Below are positions 55,454 through 63,982 of a DNA stretch of 64,000 bases, in pieces. The stretch spans positions 22,804 to 86,803 of the forward strand of contig JABLYA010000003.1 in NCBI GenBank assembly GCA_013177855.1. The letters run 5' to 3'. Within the stretch, counting starts at the first letter, position 1. Each line of letters starts with the position of its first letter. Below the pieces are notes generated by a model. It made no database searches. It had not been told where the DNA came from and saw nothing but the letters and a program-made list of their open reading frames with translations. The translations under genes were made by a program, and so were the position numbers. This stretch comes from Ignavibacteria bacterium. GTDB lineage: Bacteria; Bacteroidota; Ignavibacteria; Ch128b.

Positions 55454-57798
55454 GACTCAATATTTTTATTGTTTGTTCTTAATTGTTCCTTTTTTAACTC
55501 TATCTCTTCTTTTTTATTCTCTATAGCTTTAGTATCTATATCCTTCTTATTATTTAACAATTCAATATCAGTGTTAGCTTTTAGCTCTATTTCTTTTTCT
55601 TTTAAAGCTAATTCTTTTTCTTTTATTTCTAATTCTAATAATTTAATTTCAAGATCTGTGTCAGATTTTAATTTTTCAAGGTCATATTTTAACTGTCTAT
55701 CTTTTTCTTTAGCTTCTTCTTCTTTTTGTATCTTTTGCATTTCAATCTTTTGAGCTTCTTCAGCATTCTTAGCTTGTATTTGAAGCATTTCATCTTCGTA
55801 TTGTTCTAATTTTCTTCTTGTATCAGATAAAGAATCTGACATTAATATATCTACAACTTTAGAAAAATTAAGGACTTGAGCACTTAAAGCTGTTTTAGCT
55901 AGTTCTTTTATAGTCTCTTTAGATTTATTAAGCTCATTATTAGAGATTACAACTCCATAGTTAGCTGTTGAAAATAATCCACCATCTATTTCTAAAATTT
56001 CTCTAGCTAAATCTGAATCTGCTATATATTGAATTATAGTATTATTATTGGGATATACATATTTTGCAAATTCTAATACAACCTCCATTACTTTAATTTT
56101 TACTAATGAATGCACAAAAAATAGATCTTCTGTATTCATCGAGCTTTGGGTGACAGATCTTTCTACACCACCAACACTTTCTCTGGCATCAATAGCTCCT
56201 TCTCTTTGTCTAGATACTCCAGATACTATACTTATCTCATCTTGTATAAATTGTAAAATAGTTAATAAATCCTTTATGTAATTACCCATATCAGGATTTA
56301 TTACCTTATTGGTAGTATTAAAATGCCCACCCAATACCCCTCTTAAATGTGGTTTATTAGATTCATTAAAGCTATCAATATATAAATAACCTGTTTCATA
56401 TCCTTGATATAACCATTTCTCAGGTGTCCATCCTTCAGGCATTTTAGCAAAATCCATTTCTATCATTGGCCCTTGATACTTAGCTATAGCTTTATCAAGT
56501 CTATAAGCTATAACATCATAAAAATATGAATATGGCTTTAACATACTTAAAAGAGATTTAGCTCTTAAATTGTTAGTATTATACACAATACCAACATATG
56601 GACACATTGATATGGATATATTATCCATATCTCTTGGTTGTATTGATACTGGGCCTCCTTTTATATAAATATCACTTCCTATTTTAGTTTTTTCAAACCA
56701 TTCATTTACCCAAAACCATTTAACTTCTTCTCCTAATGCTGGATTTGGTACATAATTTTCATCTACTAACTCTCTTTGTGAATAACCATATTCATCATAG
56801 TATTGTAGTATTCCTACTTTTCTACGTGTTTTCCATGTTACTACAGATACTTTTACATTTCCTTGAGAATCATAATAACTATAAGCATCATTTGTACTAA
56901 TTGTTCCATCAGAATGTTCTGCAAATACTCTTAAATCTATGTCTGGTAAAGTATAATTTAACAGTGAATCTCCTGTATCAGAACTTCCAACAGTTTTCTT
57001 TTCTAATTGATCTATTTGTGCTTCAGTTAAATAATCATAATAATCATCTATAATAGAAGATACACTTTTATAATACTCTTCTATAATAGCTTCAGCATCT
57101 TCTATAAAAGGGCTATCTGTTAATCCCAAAACTATAATATTTCTTGGATCACATTTTCTTACTACAAGTTTTTTACCTAAAATATCTACTTTATATATTT
57201 CTTCACCAGCTATAAGTAAATCTTTAAACCCTTGATTAAACTTAAATTTTAGCTCTTGATCTATGTAAATATATTTTAATAGTTGATTTGCTACACGTTC
57301 TCTTAAATCAAAAGCTTCATATTTAGCCCATTTTAATACTTTAGCAGCTTTTTCCTGATATTTCTGTGGATCAGGTTCTTCATCTTCAGTTACTACTTTT
57401 AATAAATTGTCTATTATGGTTTTTTTTACATATTCTAATTTTTCACTAACAGCATCAGAATTAACTACATAAGCAGTGTAGTCGAATCCTCTTCTTAACT
57501 CTTCACCAATTAATATCTTTAATTTATTGTTGATTATAAAATAATGTGGTATATTAGCAGGAAATGATTTAATACTTAAACCAAAAGGATTTACAGCCCA
57601 ATTTATAGCATCTTCATCTAATACACCATTCCATAGATTATAGTTTTCTATGATCTCTCTTTTAGTAGCTCTAACATTTGTACCAGATGTAGAATATGAT
57701 AAAGACAATAAGGCATCTACACATTCATTCTGCCATTTATCTGTCTTTTTATTTGTTGGTAACTTTTGTCTAGGAAAATTAGATAAAGATGTTAACAT
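55450..57798 (-). CDS. portal protein
   Basis: A 782-residue protein encoded directly after TerL. The body (residues about 20-600) has a portal-like mixture of wing strands and long stem helices (FNQGFKDLLIAGEEIYKVDI; LSMLKPYSYFYDVIAYRLDK), and the region SIVSGVSRQREGAIDARESV followed by GGVERSVTQSS is typical of crAss-like portals as I know them. The last about 115 residues form a long, highly charged coiled coil (LKYDLEKLKSDTDLEIKLL), consistent with the crown and barrel region. It would form the dodecamer at the capsid vertex through which DNA passes. Confidence 0.8.
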   Translation of the reverse strand: MLTSLSNFPRQKLPTNKKTDKWQNECVDALLSLSYSTSGTNVRATKREIIENYNLWNGVLDEDAINWAVNPFGLSIKSFPANIPHYFIINNKLKILIGEELRRGFDYTAYVVNSDAVSEKLEYVKKTIIDNLLKVVTEDEEPDPQKYQEKAAKVLKWAKYEAFDLRERVANQLLKYIYIDQELKFKFNQGFKDLLIAGEEIYKVDILGKKLVVRKCDPRNIIVLGLTDSPFIEDAEAIIEEYYKSVSSIIDDYYDYLTEAQIDQLEKKTVGSSDTGDSLLNYTLPDIDLRVFAEHSDGTISTNDAYSYYDSQGNVKVSVVTWKTRRKVGILQYYDEYGYSQRELVDENYVPNPALGEEVKWFWVNEWFEKTKIGSDIYIKGGPVSIQPRDMDNISISMCPYVGIVYNTNNLRAKSLLSMLKPYSYFYDVIAYRLDKAIAKYQGPMIEMDFAKMPEGWTPEKWLYQGYETGYLYIDSFNESNKPHLRGVLGGHFNTTNKVINPDMGNYIKDLLTILQFIQDEISIVSGVSRQREGAIDARESVGGVERSVTQSSMNTEDLFFVHSLVKIKVMEVVLEFAKYVYPNNNTIIQYIADSDLAREILEIDGGLFSTANYGVVISNNELNKSKETIKELAKTALSAQVLNFSKVVDILMSDSLSDTRRKLEQYEDEMLQIQAKNAEEAQKIEMQKIQKEEEAKEKDRQLKYDLEKLKSDTDLEIKLLELEIKEKELALKEKEIELKANTDIELLNNKKDIDTKAIENKKEEIELKKEQLRTNNKNIES

Positions 57799-57814
57799 AA
57801 TAACTAAATTTTTA

Positions 57815-57822
57815 CAAAATTA
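57815..57822 (-). promoter_or_regulatory. candidate promoter upstream of the portal gene
   Basis: The 80-base gap between TerL and portal contains, on the minus strand, TAATTTTG (a TAnnTTTG match) about 16 bases before the portal ATG. It is one of few gaps of this size in the head operon. No clear -33 element was seen. Confidence 0.3.
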
Positions 57823-57878
57823 AATAAAGAATTTACTATATTTAGATATGAATAGTTAAATTATTTTCAATGTCATAA

Positions 57879-59876
57879 TTAAAATCTACCAACAATTTTT
57901 CCTCTATGTAAAATTCTATTAAATATAGGATCACTTCCAGGATATGGTTTATTACTTATACTTTTAATTTGATCTGCATATTTTATTAAATCTTCTCTGA
58001 GAATTAATAACATACCTAATGCACTAATTCTATCTGCATTTATACCAGGTGCCCAATAAATCAATTCTTTTATTAAAGCTATTTGTACTAATTCATGAAT
58101 GTTACTATGCTCTTTATTATAAGCTGTCTCTAATAACCATGATTTTATTAATTCTCTTGCATACTTATTTATAGCTTCTGTGGCTAAAGTACCTTTAGAT
58201 TTATTTCCTTTACCATTTGTATTCAATAATTCTCTATCTTTCAATATTTTAGGAGTGTCTGCTAATAGATACAATGCGTTTTTTTGTTCAAAATAGGCAA
58301 ACATACCTTTTTTGTTTTGTTCATAGTTACATATAGCATTGTAATATTTTAATAATCTTAACACATTTTCGTAATATTCTTTTGCTGTTGGAGGTCTTCC
58401 TGTATATTCTGCTACAATTCTTCCTGTTAATATATTCATTACTAACGTACTTCCCAAAGATGTAGTTTCTGATTCATCATCATCATAAGGGTCTGTACCA
58501 GCTATATAAATATATGGTCTTACATTACCATGATCATCTTTAACAGGATGTTCATAAATTACAATACAACCTTCTACTTTATTTGTAGATAATGGATAAT
58601 CATAAATTGGAGATAAAGATCTATTTTCTACCCATTGTATATTAGAATTATCATCGTATGTTAAATACCCAATACTTTCGGAATCTTTATATTTTTTGTT
58701 TATTGTTAGTTCTGCTAATCTTTGTTTAAGGTAAGATATTGGGAAAAAATTATTTTTTATTCTAGTTAAAGCATCCTCTGGTATAATACAATTTTCTGCT
58801 TTAGCCTTTAACAACACATTTGGGTCTTTAGCTTCTTTAGCTTCAGAAAGTAATTTATTTTCTATAAAATTTATAGCATTTTCTTTATCGGAAATACCCG
58901 TATTTTTATCATAAAATCCTTCAAGATTAGCCCATTTAGGAACAAAAAAAGCACATTCTCCGATAGGAGGATCTGACCATATATTATTTATGTAGAATAC
59001 ATTATATCCTTTTGGATAGAAAAATAATTCTTCCAATCCCATAAAATTACTTTCAGCATCTCCACCAGTACCCATAGCTAATATAAGACCAAATGTTTTA
59101 TTACCTTGTTCTACAGAAGGTCTTATAATATTCCAAGCTGTTAATAAGTCATTAAAAGAACCAGCTTCATCTATCAATATTAATTTACCTCTTTTACCCC
59201 TTAATTTATTTACATCCTGACCTGTGACTATCCCCATTATTTCACTTTTATACCCAGCTTCAACTTTAACTCCATCAATATCTTTTTGGTATGAAGCTCT
59301 TTTATGATCTATCTTATTTAAAAATTGTCTTCTTTTGTACCATGCTGTATTTGTATCTATAAAATCCATCATATCCCATGCTTTAGCAAGTATACCATCT
59401 TCAAACATGTAGTTACTTTTACTTGTTACAACAAAGGATTTACTATTTTTTATTAAGAAGTAATTTCTATTACACATAGAAGCTCCTTTAAAACTATAAC
59501 CAACACCACGAGCTTTTAATACTACAGCATGTTTTCCATTTTTTTCAGCTTCTTCTACATAATCAAAAAAATATTTATCATAATCCCAAGGTTCAGGAAA
59601 AGATTCATATCTATCTGTACGTTCTATACCAAACTCATCTACCACTGTTTTTACTATAATAATTCTAGAAAAATTCCAATAAAAATAATTATATCCAGTG
59701 ATGTAATCATTCCCTATTCTATACCCATATAAACACCTTTTAACTTGTTCTTTCCAATAATTTAGATACCCTGAAGTACCTGGAAGATGTTTAGTATACA
59801 CCCCATGTTCTTCAAAATACAAAGCTGCTTCTCTAAATTTAGGTATGTTATTAGGGTTTAAATAAGTAAATTCCAT
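57879..59876 (-). CDS. terL: terminase large subunit (TerL)
   Basis: A 665-residue protein with the ATPase-nuclease layout of TerL. A Walker A-like LKARGVGYSF lies at about 120-129, Walker B LILIDEA at 232-238, and a coupling segment LAMGTGGD at about 266-273. The nuclease half has GTDPYDDD at about 460-467 (first acidic cluster of the RNase H-like fold), with a later CNYEQNKKGMFAYFEQ block. It would cut concatemers and drive DNA into the prohead. It lies immediately before the portal gene, as is usual in crAss-like phages. Confidence 0.9.
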   Translation of the reverse strand: MEFTYLNPNNIPKFREAALYFEEHGVYTKHLPGTSGYLNYWKEQVKRCLYGYRIGNDYITGYNYFYWNFSRIIIVKTVVDEFGIERTDRYESFPEPWDYDKYFFDYVEEAEKNGKHAVVLKARGVGYSFKGASMCNRNYFLIKNSKSFVVTSKSNYMFEDGILAKAWDMMDFIDTNTAWYKRRQFLNKIDHKRASYQKDIDGVKVEAGYKSEIMGIVTGQDVNKLRGKRGKLILIDEAGSFNDLLTAWNIIRPSVEQGNKTFGLILAMGTGGDAESNFMGLEELFFYPKGYNVFYINNIWSDPPIGECAFFVPKWANLEGFYDKNTGISDKENAINFIENKLLSEAKEAKDPNVLLKAKAENCIIPEDALTRIKNNFFPISYLKQRLAELTINKKYKDSESIGYLTYDDNSNIQWVENRSLSPIYDYPLSTNKVEGCIVIYEHPVKDDHGNVRPYIYIAGTDPYDDDESETTSLGSTLVMNILTGRIVAEYTGRPPTAKEYYENVLRLLKYYNAICNYEQNKKGMFAYFEQKNALYLLADTPKILKDRELLNTNGKGNKSKGTLATEAINKYARELIKSWLLETAYNKEHSNIHELVQIALIKELIYWAPGINADRISALGMLLILREDLIKYADQIKSISNKPYPGSDPIFNRILHRGKIVGRF

Positions 59877-59887
59877 ATTAGTAGATA

Positions 59888-60439
59888 TTAGTCTTCAAAA
59901 TATCCTACTTGACCACCACCTCTAATTTTTGATTCTTGTAAATTTATCTCTTGTTTTACTTTTTCTTCCCATCTATCTAAAGCTTCTATAACTTTAACAC
60001 TTTGACTTAGGGCATTTGTAATATCAGCTGGTTTATACACAGGAGAACCATTAGCATTTCTTTCATCTAACCTAATATTATTAAAGAAATTTATTAACTC
60101 TATAGCTGCTTTTTTAGCAGATTTTAAAAACTTCATGCTAAAAGTTTCTTGTGTTCTTTTATATGATTCTATAGCTTCTACTATCAATGGATCTTTTAAA
60201 TTAAATTTTTTATCTTTACCTAACAACTCTTCTGATATTACTTGTAATTTATCTTCCTCATCATAAGCAGAATAGGGCGATTTAAAATCACAATAAAAGA
60301 ATATAAAAGCTAATTCTTTTATAGCTCTATCTTTAGATTTTGTTTTATCTCTTTCCCATATTTTTTTAAAGCTATTTATTGTTAAAGCTTCTGTAGATAT
60401 TACTATATTATTATCCTTCGTTCTGTCCAGTAACCTCAT
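59888..60439 (-). CDS. conserved protein upstream of TerL, small-terminase candidate
   Basis: A 183-residue, mostly helical protein with WERDKTKSKDRAIKELAFIF and KSPYSAYDEEDKLQVI near the N-terminus and a helical C-terminal half ending in a Gly-rich tail (IRGGGQVGYFED). Proteins of this shape lie next to TerL in many Bacteroidota phages. A DNA-recognition or small-subunit role in packaging is inferred from position; no helix-turn-helix is obvious. Confidence 0.5.
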   Translation of the reverse strand: MRLLDRTKDNNIVISTEALTINSFKKIWERDKTKSKDRAIKELAFIFFYCDFKSPYSAYDEEDKLQVISEELLGKDKKFNLKDPLIVEAIESYKRTQETFSMKFLKSAKKAAIELINFFNNIRLDERNANGSPVYKPADITNALSQSVKVIEALDRWEEKVKQEINLQESKIRGGGQVGYFED

Positions 60440-60698
60440 TTTTAGATCTCTCCACTTTTTTAATGTAGTTTCTTAATCTAGCTATTCTAGGTTTTATTAT
60501 AAAGTAAGAACCTATAGGTAAATAAGGAATATTAGGAATATCTTCAACTGTTAATTCACTGGGTTTTAGTTTAGTAATCTCTAGTTTTAAATATTTAAAG
60601 TATAATCCTATTATTTCTTCTATCTCTTCTTTGGTTAAATCCAACTCTTTAACCATCTTATTAATAACCTCTTTTTGTTGTTTTTGTATTATATGCAT
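60411..60698 (-). CDS. small helical hypothetical protein
   Basis: A 95-residue protein with two N-terminal helices (KMVKELDLTKEEIEEIIGLY), a Pro-rich linker (IPNIPYLPIG) and a basic C-terminal helix (RIARLRNYIKKVERSK). It overlaps the following gene by 29 bases, so it is coupled to the TerL-proximal gene. Unknown; packaging accessory is possible. Confidence 0.5.
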   Translation of the reverse strand: MHIIQKQQKEVINKMVKELDLTKEEIEEIIGLYFKYLKLEITKLKPSELTVEDIPNIPYLPIGSYFIIKPRIARLRNYIKKVERSKNEVTGQNEG

Positions 60699-60702
60699 AG
60701 CC

Positions 60703-60906
60703 TTAGCTTTTCATGTTAAATGTTATAATACATTTATCATTAGTTATAATAAACTTTAATTCAATATCTTCATCTAAAAATGTATAAATATCATAGAAGT
60801 CATATCCATCTGTCATTTTTAAAATAATATTAAACATAGCCTCTAAAGATGATCCAATATCTTTAGAAGCTATGCCTATTATTGGAATAAATCTATCATT
60901 CCCCAT
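60703..60906 (-). CDS. small hypothetical protein
   Basis: A 67-residue protein with a beta-alpha-beta-like pattern (NDRFIPIIGIASKDIG; FIITNDKCIITFNMK). It overlaps the upstream winged-helix-like gene by 11 bases and precedes the next gene by 4 bases. Nothing more can be said. Confidence 0.5.
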   Translation of the reverse strand: MGNDRFIPIIGIASKDIGSSLEAMFNIILKMTDGYDFYDIYTFLDEDIELKFIITNDKCIITFNMKS

Positions 60907-61261
60907 TGTCTATGCTAAATATAAATGAAATACTATAGTTGTTTTTATCCTTTATATAAGGTCTAAATTTCAAACTTTTCTTATCTACAATACTTTTTTT
61001 TCTTAACTGTGTAAGAATATTTCTATATATATATTCATTCATATTCAATTTATTACATATAGCTATCATAGTATCATAATCAAAGATAATTTTATCTCTC
61101 ATTGGTAATGATATGTCTATGTAAAAATCGTTATAATACAATAAATGCCCTAATACATCCAATTCACTTGGTGTACAAGCGTTAATAGGTGGAAACGGCT
61201 TTAACAACTCTAATAGTTGTCTATAAAATTTTTCATTTGTAGTCTTTATTGGTACTTTCAT
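60896..61261 (-). CDS. winged-helix-like DNA-binding protein candidate
   Basis: A 121-residue protein whose second half fits a winged-helix pattern: a helix FDYDTMIAICNKLNMN, a second helix YIYRNILTQLRKKSIVD as possible recognition helix, and a beta wing (LKFRPYIKDKNNYSISFIFS). A short SELDVLGHLLYY helix precedes it. Proteins of this kind near TerL in Bacteroidota phages may be regulators or small terminase subunits. The fold is inferred from pattern only. Confidence 0.5.
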   Translation of the reverse strand: MKVPIKTTNEKFYRQLLELLKPFPPINACTPSELDVLGHLLYYNDFYIDISLPMRDKIIFDYDTMIAICNKLNMNEYIYRNILTQLRKKSIVDKKSLKFRPYIKDKNNYSISFIFSIDNGE

Positions 61262-61449
61262 ACTTTAAAACCTTTAATTGATTTTATAGTATCTTTTTCT
61301 TCTTCAGCAAATTCATAGTATACTTCAACATAAGATGAGTACATTTTTTTATTTATCAAATAAATAGTAGTTTCAAATCCTAATCCATATTTTTTGTTAG
61401 TATCTGGATCTCTTAAGAAATTCATCTTAGTTACTTTTTTAAACAGCAT
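61258..61449 (-). CDS. small hypothetical protein
   Basis: A 63-residue basic protein with a beta-rich core (GLGFETTIYLINKKMYSSYV). It overlaps the next gene by 4 bases (ATGA) and lies 1 base after the phosphoesterase stop. An internal ATG at residue 9 is an alternative start. Function unknown. Confidence 0.45.
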   Translation of the reverse strand: MLFKKVTKMNFLRDPDTNKKYGLGFETTIYLINKKMYSSYVEVYYEFAEEEKDTIKSIKGFKV

Positions 61450-61450
61450 A

Positions 61451-62407
61451 TCAATAGGTTTTATTGTTAAATATAAATTTGTTATTGGTTACTATAATTG
61501 GTATTACAAAATTATTAAAATTATCATCAACATATACAATACAAAATCCATTACTCCAATTAAGTTTATCAAATCTTGATACATATGAAAAAATATCAGC
61601 ATTAACATCTCCTAAAAATCCAATATTATAGGCTGTTATACCATTTTCATTATAAATTGCAAACTTATGTGTATGTGCAAAGATAACATTCTGTTTTACT
61701 TTATCCAAGTGTTTTTTTGGTGAATTTATATTTGTGTAGATACCATGAATAAGCTGTATTCCATTTAAATCTACGTAATTATTTGGATATCCTTTAATAT
61801 ATTTAACATTATATCTACTAAGATGCATTCCTTTTTCTATAGATTCTATAGCAGCCCCTAGTTTATAATTCTCTAAATTCTGTAGATATTTTTCATACCT
61901 GTATTCATGGTTACCTTCCAAATAAATCTTAGTATGTATATGATTAAATCTACTTATTAATTCTTCTGTTACTTCATATTCATAAGATAACTGCACTCCT
62001 TTGTTCACCTTATTTACATCATATTTAGATAAAGCACTTAAATCTGATAAATCTCCTATAAATATAACAGATTTAAAATAAGTGTCTTGTGTTAGATTTA
62101 TTATTTTAGACATTAACACCTCATTATAATACGGAGAATGCACACATCCCATAATAAGGTGATACCCTTTTTCATTTATTTGAATGTTGTTAGATGAACT
62201 TATTGTATTAGGTTTATTACTAACATTTGTATTTACTACATTTTCTTCTTTTACTATTTTGACAGTATACTTATTTGATATCTTCCTGTTTGTTTTTGAG
62301 GCTTCTCTAACAGTACTTCTAGCGCAATTAAGAAAATCAGCAGCTTTTGTAATAGAATCAAATTCTATTTTATCTGTTTCATCTGAAACAATTACTTTCT
62401 TTTCCAT
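61451..62407 (-). CDS. metallophosphoesterase with N-terminal NUMOD1-like domain
   Basis: A 318-residue protein. Residues about 17-50 (SITKAADFLNCARSTVREAS) resemble the NUMOD1 helix-turn-helix seen with homing endonucleases. Residues 80-300 form a calcineurin-like phosphoesterase: FIGDLSDLSALSKYD, LEGNHEYRYEKY, LIHGIYTN and FAHTHKF are the metal-binding motifs II-V. In motif I the usual GDxH reads GCVH (Cys 88 in place of the metal-binding Asp). The fold may still bind metal, but activity is uncertain. A nucleic-acid or nucleotide phosphatase/nuclease role is likely for the family. It is encoded at the start of the late operon. Confidence 0.75.
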   Translation of the reverse strand: MEKKVIVSDETDKIEFDSITKAADFLNCARSTVREASKTNRKISNKYTVKIVKEENVVNTNVSNKPNTISSSNNIQINEKGYHLIMGCVHSPYYNEVLMSKIINLTQDTYFKSVIFIGDLSDLSALSKYDVNKVNKGVQLSYEYEVTEELISRFNHIHTKIYLEGNHEYRYEKYLQNLENYKLGAAIESIEKGMHLSRYNVKYIKGYPNNYVDLNGIQLIHGIYTNINSPKKHLDKVKQNVIFAHTHKFAIYNENGITAYNIGFLGDVNADIFSYVSRFDKLNWSNGFCIVYVDDNFNNFVIPIIVTNNKFIFNNKTY

Positions 62408-62571
62408 TTTCTAGCGTTTTTAGCAAATGTTTTTTTCTTTACTATAGCTGGGCTATCACTAGGTTTAATAGCTAAAGCTTTAATTGGGATTTTTTCTCCA
62501 TTTTTAACTTTAAGATGTTTTCTTAAAGATCCTACTTTAGAGGGTTTAATGTGAATATCTGTGTTTTTCAT
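62392..62571 (-). CDS. small basic protein of 59 residues
   Basis: An open frame from ATG 62571 to TAA 62392-62394, overlapping the phosphoesterase start by 16 bases. The product is very basic: KVGSLRKHLKVKNGEKIPI in the first half and KKKTFAKNARKWKRK at the end. The layout (a short GSLRKHLKVKNGEKIP block, then DSPAIVKKKTFAKNARKW) is like small phage proteins common in many tailed phages, whose function is unknown. It fills the only sizeable gap in this part of the operon and is likely a real gene. Confidence 0.7.
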   Translation of the reverse strand: MKNTDIHIKPSKVGSLRKHLKVKNGEKIPIKALAIKPSDSPAIVKKKTFAKNARKWKRK

Positions 62572-62579
62572 AACAATTT

Positions 62580-62996
62580 TTATTTAAGTAAGAATTGAAT
62601 AATATCTTTCATTGTAGGTCTCCATTCTATTTTGTTAACTTTAATTTCTATGATATTTCCTATTCTTATCAAATATTCAAATTGGTAATTACTAAAAGGT
62701 TTACTACTTAATCCATACTTTATAGAAGTAATTTTTACTTCTATATCGTCAATGTTTATTATCTTTTTAAGCAAGTCTATAACAAAATGTAACTCACTTA
62801 AAGTTTTAGGAGGTGTAGTTACTTTATCTAAATCATCTCTAAATCTTTCTAATTTACTTTCTATAGTTTCATTAATAACTTCTTCTACTGTATTTATCAA
62901 CTGTTGTTTTAGTTCATCAGACATGTTTTTTATAGGCTTATCCTTTATGTTCTCTATAGCCTCATTTAAATTTTTTCTTGGTCTTCCTTTTGGCAT
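62580..62996 (-). CDS. AT-hook protein, first gene of the late operon
   Basis: A 138-residue protein from ATG 62996 (MPKGRPRKNL); the in-frame TTG at 63014 overlaps the promoter box and is not used here. GRPRK is an AT-hook core for binding the minor groove of AT-rich DNA. A helical middle part (ELKQQLINTVEEVINETI) may dimerise, and the rest looks like an alpha/beta domain. As the first gene behind the main late promoter, next to an AT-rich repeat region, it could be a regulator or an origin- or packaging-site-binding protein; that is inference. Confidence 0.6.
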   Translation of the reverse strand: MPKGRPRKNLNEAIENIKDKPIKNMSDELKQQLINTVEEVINETIESKLERFRDDLDKVTTPPKTLSELHFVIDLLKKIINIDDIEVKITSIKYGLSSKPFSNYQFEYLIRIGNIIEIKVNKIEWRPTMKDIIQFLLK

Positions 62997-63011
62997 AGTG
63001 ATAAATTTTCG

Positions 63012-63019
63012 CAAAGATA
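63012..63019 (-). promoter_or_regulatory. candidate late promoter of the structural operon
   Basis: The minus strand reads TATCTTTG, matching the Bacteroidota -7 consensus, 15 bases upstream of the AT-hook gene start. An ATTG about 20 bases farther upstream could be the -33 element. It is at the expected head of the minus-strand block, which makes it the best-supported promoter in the window. Confidence 0.6.
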
Positions 63020-63082
63020 ACTATTTTGTTAAAATGTGAACAATTCACAATCATTTTCAAATAAATAACATAATAAAAATCT

Positions 63083-63168
63083 ATTGTTAATAACTAATAA
63101 ATACTAACTTATTGATAACTAACACTGTTTATAAAATATCAATAGTTATTAACAATGATTGTTAATAA
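63083..63168 (+). repeat. TTGTTAATAA iteron-like repeats with inverted copy
   Basis: ATTGTTAATAACTA (63083-63096) has a perfect inverted partner TAGTTATTAACAAT (63143-63156), and a direct partial copy ATTGTTAATAA lies at 63158-63168. ATTGATAACTA (63111-63121) is a looser copy, and TGTTAATAACTG recurs at 63593-63604. Spaced direct and inverted copies suggest a dimeric protein-binding site, as in iteron origins or operators. Confidence 0.65.
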
Positions 63169-63271
63169 ATTGTTGAAAACTTTTTCTAAAAACTCTTGAC
63201 TTTTTAAAAAAAAAGCTGTTTTTTATAAAGATTATAATATTTAATTAATATATATTATAATTATAGATCTA

Positions 63272-63324
63272 CTTTTTTTCTTTTTCTTTTCTTTGCTTCT
63301 TTCTTTTCTTTTTCTTGTTTCTTG
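63272..63324 (+). repeat. polypyrimidine tract
   Basis: About 53 bases of almost pure C and T on the + strand, broken by three G residues. Long homopurine-homopyrimidine tracts can form triplexes or mark unwinding elements. It lies beside the AT-rich palindrome and the iteron-like repeats. Confidence 0.8.
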
Positions 63325-63781
63325 CATGTAATTATCATATGTAAAATGTTTTATATATTGGTAGTAACTTGACCTTAGTAAATATCTCTATAACTAAATC
63401 TTAATATTACCCCATTTTAGCCTATTAGAGAAATTGGAATTACTTGACTAGTATTTTATACCACCCAACTATGAAACGTGTCTTAAATCGCTTTAAAACT
63501 ATTAAATCTTAATCCATATACCTAAACTAAAAATACCTGACTGGTTCTATTACTCCACAAAGTTATAAAATTTATACCTTGTTAACAAACCCTGTTAATA
63601 ACTGTATAAATACCACTGAAATACTATAACCCCCAATAACACCAAAACTGCTACGTGTATAACAAAATCAAAATTTTTTTAAAATTTTTTTTTATTTTTA
63701 AAAATTTTTATGTGGATTGCGTGAGAGAAACTAACCCCCTCCTGAGACCCCCCGTTGTTTCGGTCTTAAAAACTTAAAATT

Positions 63782-63982
63782 ATGGAGTTTAAAAAATTTA
63801 GTGAACCCTCATCGTATACGATTGAACACGATGGGGAAAAGTATTACTTCATCGGGTACTTAATGCCCGATGAGAATATGATTGTACGGGTTCGTCCCGT
63901 GAATGGTTTTATAAGGAAACATGGGATAATAGGCCCAAACAATGAGGTCTATCTCCCAATAAACCCAAAGAAGGGCGAATAG
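63782..63982 (+). CDS. small hypothetical protein of higher GC content
   Basis: A 66-residue protein starting at ATG 63782, first + strand gene right of the intergenic region. It appears to be a small beta-rich domain (YTIEHDGEKYYFIGYLMPDE, then MIVRVRPVNGFIRKHG). The gene has many CG dinucleotides and a higher GC content than most of the window. Its stop codon is inside a strong terminator hairpin, so it forms a one-gene transcript. The family is not recognised; an early regulatory peptide is possible. Confidence 0.65.
   Translation: MEFKKFSEPSSYTIEHDGEKYYFIGYLMPDENMIVRVRPVNGFIRKHGIIGPNNEVYLPINPKKGE

Larger units (their letters stand above)
63020..63781 (+). other. long intergenic region, origin and divergent-promoter candidate
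   Basis: About 760 bases without a convincing gene, between divergent operons. Contents seen: TTGTTAATAA-type repeats at 63083-63168 and again at 63593; a near-palindromic AT tract about 63228-63264; a polypyrimidine tract at 63272-63324; a stretch from about 63360 to 63660 with few G on the + strand; A/T runs about 63661-63710; and a short hairpin (AGACC/GGTCT) at about 63744-63766 just upstream of the + strand gene. This combination is typical of replication origins or early promoter regions. No tRNA-like cloverleaf was seen. Confidence 0.5.

Noticed and set aside
5813..62996. Alternative genetic code (stop codon reassignment), known in some crAss-like phages
   Set aside because: TAA and TGA both end well-placed genes here (for example TAA for the 5414-residue gene, TGA for portal and the 1592-residue gene), and the TAG-ending TnpB remnant and 63782 gene also end sensibly; no gene is broken by in-frame stops.
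63190..63245. TTGACT followed by a TATAAT-like sequence as a sigma-70 promoter
   Set aside because: Bacteroidota housekeeping promoters use a different consensus, the spacing is not standard, and such strings are common in AT-rich DNA.
63251..63340. 28-residue Lys/Glu/Arg-rich reading frame on the minus strand across the polypyrimidine tract
   Set aside because: The composition is dictated by the purine tract itself, and no leader or neighbour context supports translation.
63020..63781. tRNA genes in the long intergenic region
   Set aside because: No acceptor-stem pairing with a TψC-like GTTCGA element was seen by eye on either strand.
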